A DNA stretch of 64,000 bases from Hymenobacter norwichensis DSM 15439 (GTDB lineage Bacteria > Bacteroidota > Bacteroidia > Cytophagales > Hymenobacteraceae). Location: NCBI RefSeq assembly GCF_000420705.1, contig NZ_ATVL01000007.1, forward strand, positions 868,001-932,000, written 5' to 3'. Under the pieces are notes generated by a model. The model was given only the letters and a program-made list of their open reading frames with translations. It did no database searches and was not told the DNA's origin. The position numbers were made by a program, and so were the translations under genes. Shown here piece by piece: positions 16,932 through 26,000 of this stretch. Numbering within the stretch: the first letter of the stretch is position 1; every line of letters starts with the position of its first letter.

Positions 16932-18215
16932 CTATTGCGCATCGCGCCGTACGATGGCTTCGCCTTCCACTACGGTCAGCTTTAGGCCGCTGGTGTCCAG
17001 GCCACGCACGTTTTCCAGCACTAGCCCTTTTTGTGCCGTCACCACGCAGTTCTGAAAGCTGACGTTTTCAATCGGGCTGTTTTTGAGGCCGTGGATGCGA
17101 CCACCCGTCGTAACAGTGCCAGTAATATTGATGAGCTTCACGTTACGTACCAGGGGTAGCACTTGCGCCGGCGGGGCAACGGGCGGTACCATGCGCCATT
17201 CCATGTTGAACTCGAAGGCCTGGCGAGTGTTGCGCAACACCATATCCCGGTAGGTAATATTTTCCACCACACCCCCGCGGCTGGGTTGCGACTTAAACCG
17301 AATCGGGGCCCAGTTGTCGGCTTCGGCCACGCAGTTGCGCACCATCACGCGCCGGATGCCGCCGGAGGTTTCGCTGCCCATCGCCACGCCGCCGTGCCCG
17401 TAGCCGAAGCGGGTTTTCTTGATGAGTATGTCTTCACTGGGCCGATTTACCCGCAAGCCGTCGGCGTCCTTGCCTGATTTGATGCTGATACAGTCGTCGT
17501 TCACGTCAATGTCGCAGCCGCTGATGCGGATGTCGCGGCTGGAATCCACGTCGATGCCATCGGAGCTGGGGATGTTGTGAGCGGCCCGGATGGTCAGGTT
17601 TTCCACCACCATGCCTGTGCAGTACAGAATGTGCAGGCCCCACACAGCTTGGTTGTTCAGTCTCAGGTTGGCAATTCGCGCCTTGCGGCAGTTCTGAAAG
17701 CAAATCAGGCGCGGCCGGCCCAAGCGGGCGGCGGCAGGGGCAGTGCTGTTTTCTTGTAGCCGGGCTTGTCGGGCCAGTTCCACCCATTCTTCGCCGGAGC
17801 CGTCAATAGTGCCCGCGCCCTCCACTGTGACGCCGGTCAGGTCGGTGGCGTTTATCAGCGCTGCCGTGAACTGTTGCTCAGTACCTTCCCAACGGGTGGC
17901 TACCTGCGGGTAGTCCTCAGGCCGGGTCGAGCCTTTCAGCACGCCGTCTTTCTCAATCAACAGGTTCACCCCGCGTTTCAGAAAGATGGCGCCCGTCCTA
18001 AACGTGCCCTTCGGAACCACCACCGTACCGCCGCCCGCCGCCGAGCACTTGTCAATGGAAGCTTGAATAACTTGGGTGTTTAGCGTTTGGCCATCAGCTA
18101 CAGCTCCGTTGGCGGCAATATTGTAGCGCTTGGGGGGCTGCCGGGCACTGAACGAGGCCAGCACAACCAGCACTAGCAGGTGCGCTGTCAGAAGAAGCCA
18201 GTTTCGTTGTGTCAT
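16932..18215 (-). CDS. Glycoside hydrolase family 28 (polygalacturonase-type)
   Basis: Seen: 427 residues; N-terminal signal peptide or anchor (about 5-24), then a right-handed beta-helix. The conserved order is NDDCISIKSGKDADG (catalytic Asp pair), YGHGGVAMGSETSGG (His plus Gly turn) and RFKSQPSRGG (the RIK-type arginine/lysine). Family knowledge: GH28 enzymes hydrolyse alpha-1,4-galacturonan or rhamnogalacturonan by inversion; this set of motifs is diagnostic. It is exported to the periplasm or outside. It is monocistronic and divergent from the asparaginase gene. Together with the arabinose-releasing enzymes at 53.8-60.5 kb it suggests use of plant cell-wall polysaccharide, although the two loci are far apart. 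Confidence 0.92.
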   Translation of the reverse strand: MTQRNWLLLTAHLLVLVVLASFSARQPPKRYNIAANGAVADGQTLNTQVIQASIDKCSAAGGGTVVVPKGTFRTGAIFLKRGVNLLIEKDGVLKGSTRPEDYPQVATRWEGTEQQFTAALINATDLTGVTVEGAGTIDGSGEEWVELARQARLQENSTAPAAARLGRPRLICFQNCRKARIANLRLNNQAVWGLHILYCTGMVVENLTIRAAHNIPSSDGIDVDSSRDIRISGCDIDVNDDCISIKSGKDADGLRVNRPSEDILIKKTRFGYGHGGVAMGSETSGGIRRVMVRNCVAEADNWAPIRFKSQPSRGGVVENITYRDMVLRNTRQAFEFNMEWRMVPPVAPPAQVLPLVRNVKLINITGTVTTGGRIHGLKNSPIENVSFQNCVVTAQKGLVLENVRGLDTSGLKLTVVEGEAIVRRDAQ

Positions 18216-18374
18216 CGGGTAGGAGTGAGGCTGGATAATGTAGGTGATTTGAAGATGGGGGCTTTAGCTGATGCAGCCGTTCTGCACTTTCCTGCTATAG
18301 GGTGTAAACTTCCGGCGGGCCTACAAACTGCGTAGGTTGCCAGACGTCGTTAACTTGGCGCCTCCATTCCAACC

Positions 18375-19433
18375 ATGTCCGCCTTGGCTTCCTCCAACAA
18401 CCGCCCCGAAACCTCCGTCCTCGTTATCTATACCGGGGGCACCGCCGGCATGGCCTACAACAAGCAAGGCGAGCTGGTACCTATGAAATTTGAGCAGATT
18501 CGCAAGAAAATGCCTGAGTTGAACCAGCTCAATATGCACGTGGAAGTGGTGAGTTTAGGCGAGCCCATTGATTCCAGCAACGTCACGATGGCCGACTGGT
18601 ATAAGATGGCGCTGCTCATCCAGGAAAATTATGCCCGTTACGATGGCTTTGTGGTGCTGCACGGCACCGATACCATGGCCTATTCGGCGGCGGCACTCAG
18701 CTTTCTGCTGGAAAACCTGGGCAAGACGGTGGTATTTACGGGGGCGCAGGTGCCAGTGGGCGGTATCCGCACCGATGCCCGCCGCAACCTGATTACGGCC
18801 CTGGAAATAGCCGTGGCCCGAAACCCCACGGCTGGCACCGTGCGCGTGCCCGAGGTATGTGTCTTCTTCAACGACCTGCTGATTCGAGGCAACCGCGCCA
18901 AGAAAGTGGAAAGCCAGCAGTATGATGCGTTCCGCTCGGAAAACTACCCGCCTCTAGCCCGCGCTGGTATCGAGCTGGAATTCAACGACGAACAGATCCG
19001 GCTGCTGCCCGCCGCCCGCTTGCACACCCACCAGCATCTCGACGAGCGGATAACGCTGCTGTCGCTCTATCCGGGCCTGACTGAGCGTATGATCCGTGCC
19101 CAACTGGAAGTGGAGGGCCTGCGCGGCTGCGTGCTCGAAACCTATGGCTCCGGCAACGCGCCTACTTCTGCCTGGTTTCTCAACTGCCTGCGCGAAGCGC
19201 GGGAGCGGGGCGTACAGGTGCTCAACGTCAGCCAGTGCGAGGAAGGCCGCGTGATTCAGGGACGCTACGAAACTAGCGCCCAACTCACCGACCTCGGCAT
19301 CATCGGCGGCGACGACATCACCCGCGAAGCGGCCATTGCCAAACTCATGTTCGTGCTCGGCCTAGGCCGTTCCGCCGCTGAAACCAGCCGCCTCCTTACC
19401 CACAATTTGCGCGGCGAAATCACGCTGGGTTGA
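18375..19433 (+). CDS. ansA: Type I L-asparaginase
   Basis: Seen: 352 residues; LVIYTGGTAGMAYN (first catalytic Thr), VLHGTDTMAYSAAALSFLLE (second catalytic Thr and Asp), GAQVPVGGIRTDARRNLITA, and a C-terminal domain with LETYGSGNAP and NVSQCEEGRV. Family knowledge: this matches the cytoplasmic AnsA class, which hydrolyses L-asparagine to aspartate and ammonia; type II periplasmic enzymes would show a signal peptide, which is absent here. The length is normal for the family. It lies 69 bp upstream of tRNA-Ser, on the same strand. Confidence 0.93.
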   Translation: MSALASSNNRPETSVLVIYTGGTAGMAYNKQGELVPMKFEQIRKKMPELNQLNMHVEVVSLGEPIDSSNVTMADWYKMALLIQENYARYDGFVVLHGTDTMAYSAAALSFLLENLGKTVVFTGAQVPVGGIRTDARRNLITALEIAVARNPTAGTVRVPEVCVFFNDLLIRGNRAKKVESQQYDAFRSENYPPLARAGIELEFNDEQIRLLPAARLHTHQHLDERITLLSLYPGLTERMIRAQLEVEGLRGCVLETYGSGNAPTSAWFLNCLREARERGVQVLNVSQCEEGRVIQGRYETSAQLTDLGIIGGDDITREAAIAKLMFVLGLGRSAAETSRLLTHNLRGEITLG

Positions 19434-19502
19434 AAGGTTGTTGCGGGTGCGGCTTGCGTATCCGGAAAATCGGGTGCTATTTTGTGCCCGCTAACCACAC
19501 CT

Positions 19503-19590
19503 AGAGAGGTGTCCGAGTGGTTGAAGGAGCACGCCTGGAAAGTGTGTATGGGTCTAAAGCTCATCGTGGGTTCGAATCCCATCCTCTCTA
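19503..19590 (+). tRNA. tRNA-Ser(GGA)
   Basis: Seen: acceptor stem AGAGAGG (19503-19509) pairs with CCTCTCT (19583-19589), with discriminator A at 19590. The anticodon stem CACGC/GTGTG encloses the loop CTGGAAA, giving anticodon GGA (UCC/UCU, Ser). A long class II variable arm precedes the T arm GTGGGTTCGAATCCCAT. The 3' CCA is not encoded. The 3' end from 19577 is repeated exactly at 33,477, so the gene's 3' part was supplied by the integrated element. Confidence 0.93.
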
Positions 19591-19600
19591 CAATAAACCC
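19577..19600 (+). repeat. attL core: 24-bp direct repeat in tRNA-Ser 3' end
   Basis: These 24 bases, from TCCCATCC to AATAAACCC, recur exactly at 33,477-33,500. The flanking bases differ (A before the left copy, G before the right copy; T versus C after). The copy overlaps the last T-arm bases and the acceptor strand of tRNA-Ser, which is the classic integration position of tyrosine recombinases. Confidence 0.9.
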
Positions 19601-19632
19601 TGATTCCGTAATGGAAACGGGGTTTTGTTTTT
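19595..19632 (+). terminator. Intrinsic terminator after tRNA-Ser (element-borne copy)
   Basis: AAACCC...TTCC pairs with GGAA...GGGGTTT and is followed by a T-rich run (19622-19634). It closely resembles the terminator at 33,495-33,536 beyond the right repeat, so the element brings its own version. Confidence 0.75.
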
Positions 19633-19635
19633 TTG

Positions 19636-19656
19636 GGGGTACGCGTAGGGGTACAC
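19636..19656 (+). repeat. Left 21-bp arm-type repeat
   Basis: This 21-bp sequence (GGGGTACGCG, then TAGGGGTACAC) is exactly repeated in the same orientation at 33,331-33,351. Both copies lie just inside the element. A shorter GGGTACAC recurs near 33,393. These are candidate arm-type binding sites for the integrase or excisionase. Confidence 0.65.
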
Positions 19657-19778
19657 GAAGTATAACCAGCGTATAACAGAAAGCATGAGGCTCTGCATGC
19701 CGGTGCATTTTTGCGTTGGCCGATTATCTTTGTTCTATCCGCTGGGTAAGTAGTTGCCAGCTCCTACCTACGGGCAAG

Positions 19779-19815
19779 GGCCGCCGCGTCATTTGATGCG
19801 GCGGCCTTTCTTTTT
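19779..19815 (+). terminator. Intrinsic terminator
   Basis: GGCCGCCGC (19779-19787) pairs with GCGGCGGCC (19798-19806) and is followed by TTTCTTTTT. There is no recognised gene directly upstream on the plus strand, so it may end read-through from the tRNA or an unannotated small RNA at about 19,700-19,780. Confidence 0.75.
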
Positions 19816-19894
19816 AGAGGCTTAGTAAGCCGTTTCATAAAATCGGATTCATTGAGCAAGGGTGTCCAGAGTACCGGCTACCCTTACATATGAG

Positions 19895-19938
19895 TGCCGC
19901 CGGGCTACTCCCTAATTTTAGGGAGTAACCCGGCGGCA
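19895..19938 (-). terminator. Near-perfect 21-bp palindrome after the DUF5681 gene
   Basis: Arms 19895-19915 and 19918-19938 pair over 21 bp with one mismatch. It lies 42 bp downstream of the minus-strand stop at 19981. The T-run is weak, so factor-independent termination is likely but not certain. Confidence 0.65.
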
Positions 19939-19980
19939 AGAAACAACGTCCGATAACTCTATCAATTGTAACAGCCGGCC

Positions 19981-20313
19981 CTAGTTGGGCAACAGCAAGC
20001 GGGCGGCTTGGGCGTTGGCTTTCTGTTGGGCTGGGGTGCCGCCGATATGTAACGTCACTTTGATTCGGCCTGTGTCGGTATCATCAGCAGCCAGGGCAGT
20101 ACGTTGCAGCTTAGGCGTTACGAACTCTGCCAGCTTCACGTAGGCGTCTATAAAGTCTTTACCGTTGAGGGCTTCCAGCTTCGCCTGTAGGCTCTCAGCA
20201 GTGACGCCGGAGAGGGCCGCGCCTATGGCTTCGCGGGCGTAGGCCGTAGCTTTGTTGGGCCGGCCCTTGGGGCGGCCGGCGGGGTTGCCACTTGTTCCTT
20301 TGTCGTACTGCAT
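19981..20313 (-). CDS. DUF5681-type protein (phage small-terminase-associated)
   Basis: Seen: 110 residues from ATG 20313. It begins MQYDKGTSGNPAGRPKGRPN, then a helical segment (LQAKLEALNGKDFIDAYVKL) and a tail with GRIKVTLHIGG. Family knowledge: the KGxSGNPxGRPKG start is the hallmark of DUF5681, found next to or fused with phage small terminase-like proteins. The frame stays open to 20442, but that extension is low-complexity and lacks the family start, so 20313 is preferred. It is at the left end of the integrated element, the only clearly phage-like packaging-type gene there. Inference: DNA binding at a packaging or replication site; no large terminase is present. Confidence 0.7.
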   Translation of the reverse strand: MQYDKGTSGNPAGRPKGRPNKATAYAREAIGAALSGVTAESLQAKLEALNGKDFIDAYVKLAEFVTPKLQRTALAADDTDTGRIKVTLHIGGTPAQQKANAQAARLLLPN

Positions 20314-20950
20314 CGGCGGTGCCTGTTTCGGCCTGTTGTTTACAGGGAAGATACGCCTAAAGCTCCGGGGCACGCTGGTTTTGGCGGCGCAATTTTGCGC
20401 CGATTGCAGGCGTATCTGAGCATGTACTTTTTGGGGTTCCATGTTTGCACGCCTACGCCGGCGGGGCCGGGAAAGTAGTCCGTTTTTGTGGACAACTTCT
20501 CTGCCTGCTAGTTCGGAGCGGGCGCGGGCTGCTACAGCTTAGCCAGGATAGAATGTGGCTGTAGCTCTGTAAAATCTACAGAGTATAACCCGGCGGGGGT
20601 GAATCCAAAATTGGATTTGGGCCCCGCTCTAATTCCATGAAATTTACGGAGTAGGGTGCTTTGCCTGACTGGTATTGACTTTTACTACCAGTTACCGACG
20701 GTGCGAAAAATCCCTAGAGGTACTTTTCATAAAAGCGGTAAAATCTAGTTTTACAGAATCTACCGGTAAACCTTAGCGCCTGGCGTTCATAGGGTTTTCT
20801 TCAGTTATGCGGAAAACTCTGCTTCCCTTCGCATGAAAGCAAAACTGCTTTCTGCTAATCCGCCCGAAAACAACAAAGGGTATACCGGTTAGATATACCC
20901 TTTGCTGCTGTAATGCACGCGGCCCGGTCTAAGGCAGGCAGTACTTTTAG
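20314..20950. other. Noncoding stretch in the integrated element
   Basis: No protein gene is supported on either strand between the DUF5681 start and the type IIG remnant. The part from 20531 to 20904 is crowded with small perfect hairpins (separate entry). The remainder (20440-20530) is GC-rich and featureless. Confidence 0.6.
20531..20904. ncRNA. Hairpin ladder: candidate structured RNA or cis-acting DNA region
   Basis: Successive inverted repeats: GCTACAGC 20531-20538/20558-20565 (8 bp); CTCTGTA 20565-20571/20577-20583 (7 bp); AATCCAA 20602-20608/20611-20617 nested within GCGGGG/CCCCGC; ACTGGTA 20668-20674/20686-20692; CTTTT 20723-20727/20731-20735; GTAAAA 20738-20743/20749-20754; GTTTTC 20794-20799/20812-20817; GAAAGC 20835-20840/20847-20852; and CAAAGGGTATA 20874-20884/20894-20904 (11 bp). 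All these arms are perfect. Density is far above neighbouring intergenic DNA. Strand and function are unknown: it could be a noncoding RNA, a replication or packaging site, or binding sites for the element's proteins. Confidence 0.4.
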
Positions 20951-21180
20951 TCAACTTTGGAAGAAAGTATTTACTCGAAAATCTAGGCCGCGTAAGCTAC
21001 TTCTTCTGTGCGGCGTAAGAGGCTCAACGCGGTTAGGATATCTAATAACGGCTAAACGTGCTCCGGCTTGTTGCGGCGGGAACGGGCGGCCACTTGGGGC
21101 CCCGGTAAGAGCTTGCCTGGCTTGTTGCACGGCATCCCGAACGGCCTGCATCTGTTGGGCCAGAACTGGGGGCCTGTGAC
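20951..21180 (-). pseudogene. Remnant of a second type IIG enzyme C-terminus
   Basis: Seen: minus-strand frame reading LAQQMQAVRDAVQQARQALT, which aligns with [20 protein letters not shown] near the C-terminus of the intact type IIG enzyme, and NRVEPL, which aligns with EKVEPL about 20 residues on. After that the similarity fades. No upstream methylase or nuclease domain survives. It lies downstream of the T9SS gene on the same strand, so the T9SS gene is bracketed by one full and one partial copy of the same C-terminal coding sequence. The short frame may be untranslated. Confidence 0.7.
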
Positions 21181-21277
21181 TTCGGATGCAGCGGCGGCCG
21201 TGGCCATGGCGGTGTGTAGGGCCAGCGCTGACTGCTATAGACTGACGCTGCAGAATCCCGGCCTCGGGTAGGGCACG

Positions 21278-23011
21278 CTATTCTACCGACACACGGGCAG
21301 CATAACGCTGGCCCTGGGCATCGGTAGCGCGAAGCGTGTAGAGGCCCGGCGCCAGGCCCCGCACCGATACTTGCGAAGCAGTTGAAATAGCGGTTTCGCG
21401 GACTATGCGGCCCAACGCATCAAGTACTTGCACCCGGGCCCCTGCTGGAATGCCCTTTAGATGCACTTCCGTAGTAGCCGGATTGGGGTACAGGTCGAAC
21501 GTTTTCCCGTCCGGGCTTTGCGCGTCGACCACTGGGAGCGGAGTCTGCGGAGAAGCGGCTAACTCTGCCATAACCCCTATCCAATTAGAACTTATACCCG
21601 ACTGAATGGCACCGAAAGTAGCGCCACGGCCCGCGTAGCCGAATACACGCAACCGCCCCTGGGCCGTGAAACCCAGGCTAAAACCTTCATCGTCTTCGGC
21701 GCTGCTGGCCTGTTGCACCCAGCTCAGCACGCCTTGCGACGTGTAGGCGGCTACCACCATATCGAGCTTGCCCGCCGACGTGAAGGTCCGGGTGCCAAAC
21801 TGGGCGTTGGAACTAGCACTACCCGTCACATACACATTGCCGGCGGGGTCGGCGCACACGCCGCGAAAAAGGTCGGCGCCAGGACCAGCCAGCGACCTTG
21901 CCCATTGCGGGTTGCCTTGGGAGGAATATTTCACCACATACCCGTCCTCGGCGCCGGCACCGGGCAAAGTAGTGGTGCCAAAGCTCAACGACCCGCGGAA
22001 AGAACCGCTCACATAGACGTTGCCAGCTGCATCGATGGCGGCGCCGGTCATTTCATCCCAGTTGGGCCCCCCAAAGGTGCGGGCCCATTCCACCTGGCCC
22101 GCGGCGTTGTACTTGGCCACCAGCATGTCGGGGCTGGTGGGCGCAGGTAGGGCTAGCCCCGAGGTGAAGGACAGAGCCGTGACGTAGTTGGCCACAAGGT
22201 AGGTGCCCCCGTCGGGAGCGGTCAACAGCTTTTGCGCATAAATCAGCCCGTTTCCGTTGGCCGCGGTGGAGTATAGCAGCGGAAACAACGACTGAGGCGT
22301 GCCGGTAGCGGCCGAAAAACGGGCCATGTACACAGTGGCCAGCGCATTGCTGTTCGGGGCGGCGCTGGCTGTTGCTCGCAACCCGCCGAAGCCAAATCCG
22401 GTAGCGAAACTATACACGCAGGTCACGTTTACGTGGCCGGCGCCATCAACTTGCACGCCTAAGCTGTTGGCTACGGGCGGGCAGGTGGGGAGCATGGTGC
22501 CTGGGTAGGAGTCGCTCTGCTGTGCCCACAGGGGATTGCCGGCGGGGTCGTATTTGATGAGAAAAATTTTCCGGCCGGGGTCCGTCCCCGCATCCAGGGT
22601 TTGGCCGTTTCCCAGGTTGATGCGGTGCGTGAAGGAGCCCACCACGTAGGCGTTGCCAGCTGCGTCGAACGCCACATCATCAGCCCCGTCCTGGTCAGTC
22701 GAACCGAATTGTCGCACCCAGGCCGCCGTGCCATCGGGGTTGTACTTGCCCAAGTAGCCGTCGAAGCTGCCTTGGCTCCGAAGGTAGGTATGGCCCACGT
22801 TGGCCGCCACGCTGAACATACCCAATTCATACACGTTACCCGCTGGGTCGGTCGCTAGGTGCAGGTTACCCCTATTGTAGGAGAAATATTCGCCAGTGTT
22901 GGATACACTGACCCAAGCTGGGGTGGTTTGGGCAACGGCGCGCGGGCCGAATGCCATGCTGCTTAAGGTCACTAAAGCTAGCTGGGCAAAATGGAGGATA
23001 ATTGTTTTCAT
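21278..23011 (-). CDS. Secreted SBBP beta-propeller protein with T9SS sorting domain
   Basis: Seen: 577 residues. Signal peptide 1-28 (ending GPRAVAQ). Repeats of the type TDPAGNVYELGMF, FDAAGNAYVVGSF, IDAAGNVYVSGSF and ADPAGNVYVTGSA, spaced by W-ARxFGG-like turns, are the SBBP (seven-bladed beta-propeller) pattern. The last 80 residues hold FDLYPNPATTEVHLKG and LAPGLYTLRATDAQGQRY, the type A C-terminal signal for the type IX secretion system. Predicted to be exported and attached to the cell surface or released. Odd: it sits as cargo inside a mobile element, 27 bp downstream of the type IIG stop and before the type IIG remnant. Ligand unknown. Confidence 0.88.
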   Translation of the reverse strand: MKTIILHFAQLALVTLSSMAFGPRAVAQTTPAWVSVSNTGEYFSYNRGNLHLATDPAGNVYELGMFSVAANVGHTYLRSQGSFDGYLGKYNPDGTAAWVRQFGSTDQDGADDVAFDAAGNAYVVGSFTHRINLGNGQTLDAGTDPGRKIFLIKYDPAGNPLWAQQSDSYPGTMLPTCPPVANSLGVQVDGAGHVNVTCVYSFATGFGFGGLRATASAAPNSNALATVYMARFSAATGTPQSLFPLLYSTAANGNGLIYAQKLLTAPDGGTYLVANYVTALSFTSGLALPAPTSPDMLVAKYNAAGQVEWARTFGGPNWDEMTGAAIDAAGNVYVSGSFRGSLSFGTTTLPGAGAEDGYVVKYSSQGNPQWARSLAGPGADLFRGVCADPAGNVYVTGSASSNAQFGTRTFTSAGKLDMVVAAYTSQGVLSWVQQASSAEDDEGFSLGFTAQGRLRVFGYAGRGATFGAIQSGISSNWIGVMAELAASPQTPLPVVDAQSPDGKTFDLYPNPATTEVHLKGIPAGARVQVLDALGRIVRETAISTASQVSVRGLAPGLYTLRATDAQGQRYAARVSVE

Positions 23012-23038
23012 ACAGACGGCAGGGGTAAGGATGAAGGA

Positions 23039-26000
23039 TTATAGTACATAGGCGCCCTCGGGCGTTTGGCGGAGCAAAGACAGTGCCGTAAGTGTCTGAA
23101 GAAGAGGCTCTACCTTTTCGGGTTTCAAGCGCCGAAAGCAAGTGGCTACCTGGGCGGCGGTGAGCGGCTGGGCGGCTTGCTGTAGGGCGTCGCGCAAGGC
23201 TTGCATCTGCTGGGCCAACTCGGCGGGCCAGACTTGGGAGGCGATTCCCCCCGTTGGAGAGGATGACCGGCCGGTAGCGGGAACGGTTGCGTCGGCAGGC
23301 AAAGAAAGTTTGGCCTGCTCGGTTTCGGGGGCCTGGTAAGCGGGGCGAAGGTACCGAACGTGGCCGGCCTGTTCTTCTTGGGCCCGTTCGTGGTTGAGGC
23401 GTACCAGGCGGGTAAGGATTTCCGCGTCGGGTAGGTCGGTGGGCCAGCCGTAGGCATCAGCTACGGCGGCGTCTAGCTGTTGATGCAGGCTCAATACCAC
23501 AGAGGCTAGGCCCTGCTGATTAATGGTTTGCTCTTTGGCCGTGGTGAGGGGCTGGCCGGCGCGTAGCTTTTCCACCACGTTGTAGAGGTCGGTGAGAGTG
23601 AGGGCCGCGTGTTGGGCCTGCTGGCGTTTGCGGTGGGCGTCCAGCTGTTCGGCTAGCTCCCGGATGCGCGCCTGCTGCTCCACCGTGGCTATTGGGAAGG
23701 GGAAAGGGTCTAACGTTCGGGTTTTATTATAGATTAAGTCATTGCCTACACCTAACCTACCTCCTGCAGCAGCAGCCCAAGTTGTATGAATTTGGCTTGA
23801 TAGCACACCTAAATAAAAGGCGTCATCTAGTGCAATATTAACTAACCTATGATCAGGTAGTATTTCATTGCTCAAAAACTGAAATATTCTGTGCTTCATT
23901 GTTTCAGGTGTAGCAATGAAACGTGAGAGGCCTTGCAAAGCCGCTCTTAAAGTTTTTCTAGGCTCAGCAAATTGCCACCAGACCTCCTTCAGTTTTTTTC
24001 TATTATTCTGATCCCGTTCGGGCTTTACTCTCGAATAAATATGCTGGTATACCTCAGGAAACCGATTGATTACTTCGCTCTCAGTTAGTCCAAATAGATC
24101 AATCAAATACACACCCCTAGGTGAAGCTGTCAAATCCTTGCCATTTCTATATTGTCTAATATGCTTTTCTAGCCCCGGAATACGTCCCAAACCAAGGGCC
24201 TGAGCTTCAGCAGGAGTAACTATAAAACCTGAACCTGCTAGCATCATTCCGAAACTCGAAATTATTCCGTTCGCCTCTAATGCTTTGGCACTTGCTACAT
24301 CGGCGCCAACAGTAAAATCAGCATTAATTATGCCTTCAAATTCTGTGAGTTCCACGGAGTGGGCGTCGTCGTCATCCGTAGCCGCTTCATTTGTTAGCTT
24401 CAATAATTTGCCAGCCAGCATATCTGTACGCCCTACACTCATGCCAATTCGTACAGCAGCTCCTTGAGCACTATCTACCCATGGATGGTCAGCTATAGCA
24501 TAAGTAAGATAAAGCGGAGGGGAGGCATCAAGATGACGTTGAACTACCCGGCGGTTGAAAGTTTGAGTAATAGAGTTTGTGGTAATGAATCCGAAAGCCT
24601 CCGCCTTATTTTGACGTACAATTTCAGCAGCCTTTTCCCACCAGTACATTACTAAATCAGCAGACTCAGGTACAATACCCTTATAAGTCTTGCGTAGCGT
24701 ATCCACATAGGCTCCACCTAACGCGCCGCGCATAGCTTTGTCACCTAAGAAGGGAGGATTACCAATGATGAAATCAGCTTTAGGCCACTCAGTAGGTCTG
24801 GCGTTTTGAAAACCGTCATCATAGGTCAGCACGGCATCCTGTTGGCGGATATTCTGGTACTCATCCAACAGCGGCTCCCGGAGTTCGGAGGGGCCGTAGG
24901 TGCGCAGGTGCCATTGCAGGTAGCCAATGCGCAACACCACGTCGGCAATGGCGGCCGCGCGCGGGTTGAGTTCCAGCCCTAGCAACTGGTGCGGGCTAAC
25001 GGTGGTACCGCCACCCAATTCCAGCAAACCGGTTTGGCCGTAGCTGTTGATGGCGGCCAGCACTTCCCCTTCCAGCCGTTTGAGGTGTTCCAGCGTCACG
25101 TATAGGAAGTTGCCGGAGCCGCAGGCGGGGTCTAATATTTTGATGCTAGTGAGGCGAGTGAGGAAGCGCACCAGCTCGGCGCGGGCGTCTTTGGGCTGGC
25201 CTTCTTCCAAGCGGCGGGCGGCTGCGGCTTGCGCGGCGGCCCACTCCCGGCGTAGGGGTTCCAGCACGGTAGGCAGCACCAGGCGTTCCACGTAGCGACG
25301 CGGGGTGTAGTGCGCCCCCAGGCTGTGCCGTTCTTTGGGGTCGAGGGCGCGTTCCAGCAGCGTACCGAAAATGGCCGGTTCTACCTCTGTCCAATCCGCT
25401 TTAGCCGACTGCAACAGCAGCTCCGCCTGTCCCGCGTTCAGGGGTAGGGCCGTGGCATCGTGAAACAGCTTGCCATTAAAGCGGCGTAACCGGGCCTTCA
25501 AATCCGACGAAAAGCCGCCGGTGTCCATGGTGCGCCACAGGTTGGTAAGTGCGTCGGGCAGAAATTCCAGTAGCTCCGGGGTGTTGTATTGAGCCAGCAT
25601 GCCGGTAAAGCTCTGCTTCGGAATCAGGTTTACATCTTCCGAAAACATGGTAAACAGGCAGCGCATCAGGAATTGCGCTACCACGTCGGGCGCGTGCCCG
25701 GCCCGTTCCAGCTGCTCCGATAGTTTAGCCAGACGGGCAGCCAGTTCCCGCGTCACGCGGGCGGCGCGGCGGCTGGGGTCTAGCTCTTTCGGGTCAAGGA
25801 AGATTTGGCGGAGCATAGCCCGTGTGGCTTCATCGGCCAGCGCGGCCAACGGCAGCCGGAATCTGGTTTGGTCAGAGAAGGGTACGAAGGAATCCCCAAC
25901 GCCAGCAAAGTTGCTGTACACGTCTATACAGTAGCCCACATCGGCCACTAGCACAAACAGCGGGCGGGGTTCCTCCGCAGGCAGGGCGCGCACGTACCCA

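Noticed and set aside
20314..20442. N-terminal extension of the DUF5681 protein
   Set aside because: The family start MQYDKGTSGNPAGRPKG is at 20,313; the extension is low-complexity and unlike relatives.
20531..20904. Retron or CRISPR-type locus in the hairpin-rich stretch
   Set aside because: No reverse transcriptase or cas gene in the window; the hairpins differ from each other in sequence.
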